From contig JANEZZ010001866.1 in assembly GCA_026122225.1 (NCBI GenBank), forward strand, positions 496,001 through 560,000: 64,000 nucleotides of DNA. The letters run 5' to 3'. Source of the stretch: Heloderma charlesbogerti. Taxonomy: Eukaryota > Chordata > Lepidosauria > Squamata > Helodermatidae. The position numbers and the translations under genes are program-made. A model generated the notes under the pieces. The model ran no database searches. It was not told the DNA's origin and saw only the letters and a list, made by a program, of their open reading frames with translations. Below, one piece after another: positions 48,001 to 56,791 of this stretch (positions are counted from its first letter, which is position 1; every line of letters begins with the position of its first letter).

Positions 48001-51000
48001 ACCACATTAGCCATCTGTGTCTACTAACCCAGCCCCAAATCCGATCCGGTTACTGGAACGCCCCATCAGAAGACGGCCAGAGGTGAAGCGCCAGTGTTTC
48101 TGCTTGCTTTCCCGTCACTGATCCAAGGATTTCTCTTTGTCGCAGGAGGAAGGTTCTTGGGCTCCAGAACTCGCATGGCCTGGACGACGTGGGTGGAATC
48201 CGCTGGCAGCTGCTTCTTTGCCTCTTCCTCATCTTCACCATTGTCTATTTCAGCCTTTGGAAGGGGGTGAAGACCTCCGGCAAGGTGAGAGGTGCTCAGA
48301 CTCTGTCCAGGCCTGGCTGAGGTTGTTGTCCAAGGAGGCCAAGTTTGCCTTGGCTCCTGTGTGGGTTGTACTGCAGCCTGAGAGTGGGCTGGGTGACCAC
48401 ACTCCCCTTGGCATGCTCCGCTTCTCCTTCCCTTCCCTGCCATGTGCAGTGCCCTGTAGCTGACATCAGTGATAAGAGGTGCAAGAGCTAGAGACATCGA
48501 TGTGTTGAGTAAGGACAGGAGCAGACAGAAGCAGGAGCTTCACGGTATTGGCTCCCAATTTCTGGAACTTTCAGCTGAGATTTAGGAGGGTCTGCAGACC
48601 TCTTTTCTCCTTCTCTCCTTCTCTCTCCAGCAAGCATTTGGTTGATTTTGTTCTGTGGCCAGTTTTCTTTCTTGTATTTTTACTTCTTAAAAATTTATTG
48701 CTCTGTTTTTATAGTGGTTTTGTCTATTTTATGATTTGTTCACTGCTTCAAGCTTCAGAAAAATGTTTTATATATAAATACCTAAAATAGATGATTGATG
48801 GATGGATGGATGGATGGGAAGAACAGCAGACAAGGACAATTCTGTGGGCATGCAAAGATAGGAGATTTATATGACACCCACTGGGAGCTGAAGCTCACCA
48901 TAAGGAGTGCAAAGAACCCCTCCCTGCAAATGGCAGAACTGGATTCCTTTAGCTGCAAGGGCCAGCAGAGGACGATGCTGATTAAGGCACTATGCCCTTA
49001 GGAACGCTGTGCAGAGCAAAAGCACGGATGCTGCGTCCCTCCCTCATGCATGCCTCAGAGACTTGTTTGGATGCATCCAAGGCTATGTGCGTCCTCTCAT
49101 TCCATGATGGAACCATAGCAGTGCAGGGGTGGGTGCCGAATTCTGCATTCTGATAAACTTCATTTTCTTAAACAAGTGAACAAGTTCCTAGCCCTTATGA
49201 CTACAAAGTGTGTCAGAATGCCCCATTAAACCCCCAAAGCCCAAAGGAAGACCGGCTGAGTGGCATTTCCAGAGAACAAGGATCTGCCCTCTGCAGGTCT
49301 CTTCGATTGGTAGCAACAGAATAAATGGGGCAAAATAAACCAGTGTGAATCATTTGCACCAAGCACACAAATCAGTCGTGCTTGGCCCCGAGGGTGGATG
49401 ACTCCTTCTTTTCTTTTCTTTAAAAGCACAGAGCATGGGCAGAGCCCCAAAGTCACCTAGACATCCCACAGGGGAAATGAGGGAGTCACCGCAATAGATA
49501 ATTTATGGAGCCATTTTTGTGTGTTGCCATATTAGTGATGAAGAAGTGCAGTGCATGTTGCGGGTGGTGGCAGGCGGCGGAGAGGCATTCGCCCAGAAAA
49601 TCCAGCTCTTTGGATGATTCTAGGAATGTGACATTTTGGGTGGCAAGGAAGGGAAGCAAGTTCTGGGGGTAACTGCAGTTGTGATTCCACATCCCAAGGG
49701 CAGCTGGTGCCCACCCCCACTGATGGGGTGGGTGGAGCTAAGGGGTCACCGGAGACGGAGCTAGAGAGCCTCCTTTAAAACCACATGGGTCATTTGGGCC
49801 AAGCACACACGCCAGCGGCCTTCGCAACAACCCATGGGTCCTTTTTCTGCCTTCCAGGTGGTGTGGGTGACCGCCACCCTGCCCTATGCTGTCTTGCTCA
49901 TCCTGCTGGTCCGTGGAGCTACTCTGCCCGGGGCCTGGAGAGGAATCGTCTTCTACCTGCATCCCAACTGGGAGAAGCTGACGAGCACGGCTGTAAGCCA
50001 GCATGCTGCTCCCACGCCCAGCTGCACACTTACACGATGCAGCCTGGTTGCCATCTCGGCTTGCTGGCGAGGTGCTATTGCCTTGGCCAGTGGCCTGCCA
50101 GGCTGAAATTCAGCTGGAGCCCTGCCAGAAAGAGGTCGCAGAGCTACCTGGATCCAGAGGCAGAGAGGGCCCCCTGGCAGTCCTGCGTGGGCAGAGAGGT
50201 TTGGGTAGCTCACTGCAGTGCTAAAGGTAGCTTCCCAAATTCTGCGCACTCCTCTCCCCCAGGACCAGGGAAAGTTCAGAAAGGTTAACAGCCTAGTCCT
50301 GTGCAGAGTCAGGCCCTTGATTTAATGGGCCGAGGCTCACCTAACTATATGGGATGAGGTTTGAGGGCACCGCTAACAAAATCCCAAATTCACATTGCAT
50401 GGATAGACCGTTCCTCCTTAAAGCTGTTGAACAAAAAGGCCCCTGCTGCCTGTTGCTGCGTTATCAGTGTCACACATCTCTGAATTCTTCCTCCACCCCC
50501 ATTCACAGTATGCAGTGGCTGAATGTGCTTTGCTGTATTAGGATACACATCCAGGAGCCATAATGGTGCCACACTCTTACTAGCCATCTGCCCTTACTAA
50601 GCCTCCAAGCAAGCTGGTACCTGGCATTTCAACTACCATTTGAAAGTGTTCCACACTTATAGCATATGCACAATGTGATATTTTATACATCGCGTAATGT
50701 GATATTATTCTAATGACTGTTAATGTATTACGATGCCAGTTTTGTTCCCCTTTCCAGGAACACACACCCCTATAGCTCCACTCTCACTACACTCCTGCCC
50801 AAATGGGTGATGGGAGTACCCATGGGGTGAGGGGCAGGAGAGGCTTGGGGTGGAGAGAATATGGGGGGGGTGTCATTAGAGCAATGCACCACTTGGGTGA
50901 TTGGCAGCTCCCTTTAAAGCACTCTTCCCCACCAGATATCAGCATGATGGCTGGGAATGTACTCCCAACACATCTGGAGGGCACCAGTTTAGGGAAGGCT

Positions 51001-54000
51001 ACTTCTAAGGTGTCCTTTATGATGCCTCCTGAATGCATAACCACTCCACCCCCACCCCAAATGACTGCCCTCTTTTGCACATCTACAAGATCTCCCTTCC
51101 ATCTGGCAAAGACCCTAAGAAGATCAGAGGATGGATTGTGGGGAGAGGGAGGGAGGGTATTTGGTTCATGAGCTGTTTGGAAAATGGAGATGGGCTGCGG
51201 GAGCCCTTGGAAATGCAAATCGCTAATTGAATCACTCATCTCATTTAATGTCTTGCTTGGGATGTATTTGTGCAGCGGTTTTCACCCGTCTTTGCAAAGC
51301 CAGCTGACAATGGACTTCCTCTCTGTAATTACCGCTGGGCTGCACTCCTGAATTTTCATTAAAGCTAATGGGCGGGCCAAAGAGAGGAGAGGCGGGAGGG
51401 CTGGCCGCCACCTTTCTTCTCTTCCCTCCTCCTCCTCCACACACCTCTCACGCAGCCCTCCCTTGTTTGCACCGTTTGTCCCCATCGTGGAGCAGTTGCA
51501 GGCGGACTGCCCCGGCCCATGAGGCCTCCCAGAGGCACGTCCAGACAGGCCTCTCCCCTCCTGTGGGGAGGAGATGCTGCTGGGCACAAGTCTCTGAGAG
51601 TGCTCGCTCGGCGTGAGCTTTGGCCCCTGGCTGGGCTCCATGCGGTGCCTCTGAGCTGGGGGACAGCCCCCTGACCCTCGCTGTGCTTGGTTCTGCCTAG
51701 GTTTGGGTCGACGCCGCAGCCCAGATTTTCTTCTCCCTGGGGCCGGGCTTTGGGGTCCTCCTCGCTTTAGCCAGTTACAACCCATTCAACAACAACTGCT
51801 ACCGGTAAGGGCCTGAGCGGCCGCCCCCCCCGTGCCCCTTCCTTTGTTCCCATTGCTCTGTCTGTGAGGCAGGGGAGGGTGAGTGGTGCTCAGCGAGCAA
51901 CGCTCCAGGGGCCGCTCTGCAGCATTTGTTTGAGCAGGTAGCAGGTGGGGGTCACGCAGAGCAGTGGGCAAGCGATGCGGGCGCGCTAGGCAGCAGAGCT
52001 GTGTCAGCCCCACAGCCTGCCCTTGCTGTTGTTCAGTCGTTCAGTCATGTCCGACTCTTCATGACCCCATGGACCACAGCACGCCAGGCCTGATGCTATC
52101 TAGCCATCTCACCCTCTGCTGTCCCCTTCTCCTTTTGCCTTCAATCTTTCCCAGCATCAGGGTCTTTTCCAGTCTTTTCCACCTTCGCATTAGGTAGCCA
52201 AAATATTTGAGCTTCAGCTTCAGTATCTGTCCTTCCAATGAGCACTCAGGGTTGATTTCCTTGAGGATGGACTGATTTGACCTCCTTGCAGTCCAGGGGA
52301 CTCGTAAGAGTCTTCTCCAGCACCACAGTTCGAAAGCATCAATTCTTCGGCGCTCAGCCTTCCTTATAGTCCAGCTCTCACAGCCATACGTTGCTACTGG
52401 GAAAACCATAGCTTTGATTAGATGGACCTTTGTCAGCAAGGTGATGTCTCTGCTTCTTACTATGCTGTCTAGGTGTGCCATAGCTTTCCTCCCAAGGAGC
52501 AAGTATCTTTTAATTTCATGGCTACAGTCACTGTCTGCGGTGATCTTGGAGCCCAAGAAAGTAAAATCTGTTACTGCTTCCATTTCTTCCCCTTCTATAT
52601 GCCAGGAAGTGATGGGGCCAGATGCCATGATCTTAGCTTTTTAAATGTTGAGTTGCTTCTTGACCCTCGTACAGGTTTCTCAGTAGACAGGTAAGGTGGT
52701 CTGGTACTCCCATCTCTTTCAGAATTTGCCAGAGTTTGTTGTGACCCACACAATCAAAGGCTTTAGCATAGTCATTGAAGCAGAAATAGATGTTTTTCTG
52801 GAATTCTCTTGCTTTCTCCATGATCCAGCAAATGTTGGCGATTTGATCTCTAGTTCCTCTGCCTCTTCGAAACCCCGGTTGTACTTCCAGTAGTTCTCGG
52901 TTCACATGCTGCTGAAGGCTAGCTTGTAGGATTTTGAGCATCACCTTGCTGGCATGTGAAATGAGCACAATTGTGCGGTAGTTTGAACACTCTTTGGCGT
53001 TGCCCTTCTTTGGAATTGGAATGTAAACTGACCTTTTCCAGTCTTGTGGCCACTGTTGAGTGTTCCAAATTTGTTGGCATATTGAGTGCAGCACTTTAAC
53101 AGCATCATCTTTTAGGATTTTAAATAGCTCGGCTGGAATACTGTCATCTCCGCTAGCTTTGTTGTTAGTAATGCTTCCTAAGGCCCACTTGACTTCACTC
53201 TCTAGGATGTCCGGCTCAAGTTCAGTGACCGCACTATCCTGGCTATCAGGGACATTAAGATCTTTCCTGTATAGTTCTTCTGTGTATTCTTTCCACCTCT
53301 TCTTAATCTCATCTGCTTCTGTTAGGTCCCTGCCTTCTTTGTCCTTTATCATGCCCGTCTTTGCACAAAACGTTCCCTTGAGATCTCAGATTTTCTTGAA
53401 GAGATCGCTAGTCTTTCCCATTCTGTTGTTTTCCTCCATTTCTTTGCATTGTTCATTTAAGAAGGCCTTCTTATCTCTCCTTGCTATTGTCTGGAACTCT
53501 GCATTCAGTTGGATAGATCTTCCCCTTTCTCCCTTGCTTTTCGCTTCCCTTCTTTCCTCAGCTACTTGTACAGCCTCATCAGACAGACACTTTGCTTTCT
53601 TGCATTTCTTTTTCTTGGAGATGGATTGAGTTGCTGCCTCTTGAACAATGTTATGGACCTCCGTCCATAGTTCCTCAGGCACTTTGTCTATCAGGTCTAA
53701 TCCCTGAAATCTATTCCTCACCTCTACTGTATTTGCATAAGGGATATGATTTAGGTCATACCGGAATGGTTTAGTGGTTTTCCCTACGTTCTTCAATTTA
53801 AGCTGAAATTTTGCAAGAAGCAGCTCATGATCTGAGCCACAGTCAGCTCCAGGTCTTGTTTTGACTGACTGTATAGAGCTTCTCCATCTTTGGCTGCAAA
53901 GGACATAATCAATCTGATTTCAATATTGACCATCTGGTGATGTCCATGTGTAGAGTCGCCTCTTGTGCTGTTGGACAAGAGTGTTTGCTGTGATCAGCGT

Positions 54001-56757
54001 GTTCTCTTGGCAAAACTCTATTAGCCTTTGACCTGCTTCATTTTGTACACCAAGGCCATGCCTGCCTGTTATCCCGGTGATTTCTTGACTTCCTGCTTTA
54101 GCATTCCAATCCCCTATGATGAAGAGGACCTCTTTTTTTGGTGTTAGTTCTAGAAGGTGTTGTAGGTCTTCATAGAACTGATCAACCTCAGCTTCTTCGG
54201 CCTCAGCGGCTGGGGTATAGACTTGAATTACTGTGATGTTGAATGGTTTGCCTTGGATTCGTACTGAGATCATTCTATCGTTTTTGAGATTCTAGCCCTG
54301 TACTGCTTTTCCCACCCTTTTGTTGACTATGAGTGCTACTCCATTTCTTCTAAGGGATTCTTGCCCACAGTAGATATAATGTGTCACCTGAATTAAATTT
54401 GCCCATGCTTGTCCATTTTAGTTCGCGGATTCCCAAGATGTCGATGTTCAGTCTTGCCATCTCATGTTTGATCACCTCCAGCTTACCTTGATTCATTGAT
54501 CTGACATTCCAGGTTCCTAAACAATATTGTTCTTTACAGCATCGGACTTTCTTTTCACCACCAGACGCATCCACAGCTGAGTGTCCTTTCGGCTTTGGCC
54601 CAGCCGCTTCACTCTTTCTGGCGCTACTTGGAAATGCCCTCTGCTCTTCCCCAGTAGTATATTGGACACCTTCCGACCTGAGGGGCTCATCTTCCGGCGT
54701 CATCTCTTTTAGCCTTGTGATACGTTCCATGGGGTTTTCTTGGCAAGAATACTGGAGTTGGTTGCCATTTCCTTCTCCAGTGGACCACATTTTGTCAGAA
54801 CTCTCCGCCATGACCTGTCCGTCTTGGGTGGCCCTGCACGGCATAGCTTATGAATTCACTGAGTTACGCAAGCCCCTTCGCCACAACAAGGCAGTGATCC
54901 TGCCCTGCACACCCCCTAAGAAAGACTGCTGCCCTCAGGCGCAGTGGAGGAGGCGATCCCCTCACCGGGGTTCACGTGCAACTCCCCTGCCCATCCATGG
55001 GGCTTCCTTCTGTGGAATGGGGGCGGGGTCCTCTTGTCCTTCCCCTCAAGCAGCCAAGTACCCTTGTCTGGCTGTGAGAGGAGGGTAGCTACTGATGAAT
55101 TGCTCCAAAAGAGGAAACGCACCATGCAAAAGGAGGACCAAACAGAGGACCCCGATTTGCATAAAAATCATATGCTAATTTATATGTACAGCTGCAAATT
55201 TAGACATAATTACTGTATTATTATTATTATTATATTATTATTATTATTATTATTATTATTGAAATAGAAATAAATAGAAATACAATACATTTCACCATCA
55301 TGTGGACAAGTGTGACCAGGTCACCTGTGTGCCTACCTGTCCAGGTGCTAATTGTTGACACATGGACACCCTACCTGAGAGGTGCTACAGAACTAGGTTG
55401 CTGATGCATCCCATCAAGACAGTAATGGATGCCAATGTCCCAGTGCGTTAACCACCCTTCCGCCCTGCCTGGGGGCTCGCTCCCTTCTCTCCCTGCTTTG
55501 TAGGGATGCCATTGTCACCAGTGTGGTCAACTGCCTCACCAGCTTCCTCTCCGGGTTCGTCATTTTCACTGTTCTGGGCTACATGGCAGAAATGAGGGAT
55601 GTGGAAGTTGAGGACGTTGCAAAAGACAAAGGTTTGTACTCGCATGTCATCTGCATCGAAATCACAATACAGATTCTGCAACATCACGTTTAATCTGGCC
55701 CTTAAGCTCCCTTTGTTAGTCTGTGACACACCTGAGGCCAAGGAATAACCCTCATTTTTTCTGTTGGTATGTATGTCCATGTAGCCTCCAGGCAGGAGTC
55801 TTCCCCACCTTCTAGAAAAATCCGTGTCTGCCTATAATGAAATGCTGAGGGTACATCTTTGTATATTTTAGTTAGAAAACACTTGAAGTTACTAGGTGCT
55901 ATACAGCAGTCACAGTATTTGCTTAGAAGCCATTGTCCTTTGCTTGCATATAATCCCCCAATTGTAGACACACAAGGAACTGGGGAAGAGAAAGAGGGGA
56001 AAGTACAGGGTCAGCAGAGAAGTTGTCCCTTCCCTTCTGGCAGGAAATTGTATGGAGACCGCAACTCAACCCATGTTCTTACACAACCTCTCTTCATCCC
56101 ATCAGCCCTTACACAGGAGAACTGCTTGGCTAATCACGCCAAGCAGGAGAAAATCTAACAAGGCTTTCTTCTCCAGGGCCCAGCCTCCTCTTTATCACTT
56201 ACCCCGAAGCCATCGCCAACATGGTCGGCTCTCCCTTCTTTGCCATCATCTTCTTCCTCATGATGATAATGCTGGGACTGGACAGCACGGTAGGGTGATG
56301 CTCTCCTTGCCTTCAGGGGCAATAGGTCAGGGGGATTCACAAAGCTTTGTTATCATTCAAGAGGGAATGGTCCCAGAATTATTGCAAGGAATACATTCAA
56401 TTATTTATTGTTATCTTTCTTTGACAAACAAACAAACAAACAAACCCTACTTCATTGGAAATATTCCCAAATGCTGGAAATGTACACAGACAATATTTGT
56501 AACAATTTCCAGAAGGTAGCCATGTTAGTCTATAGTCCACAAAAGCTTATGCAAGAATAAATTCATGGTAGCCTCTAAGATGCCACAAAACAATATTGGT
56601 TTCAGATCTCTCTCTCTCTCTCATCTTTTCTGAACAAAATAGTAAGATTTCTGTTTGAGGAACAGTTTAAACTAGACCACAAGAATTGTGAAGTGTAAAA
56701 GAATTGCACTGATTTTCGACAGACTGAGTGTGCCTTGCACTCCCTTTCACACAGAGG

Positions 56758-56791
<34 letters not shown>

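Noticed and set aside
52059..54844. Five minus-strand frames as separate genes
   Set aside because: They line up in order as one broken BovB polyprotein.
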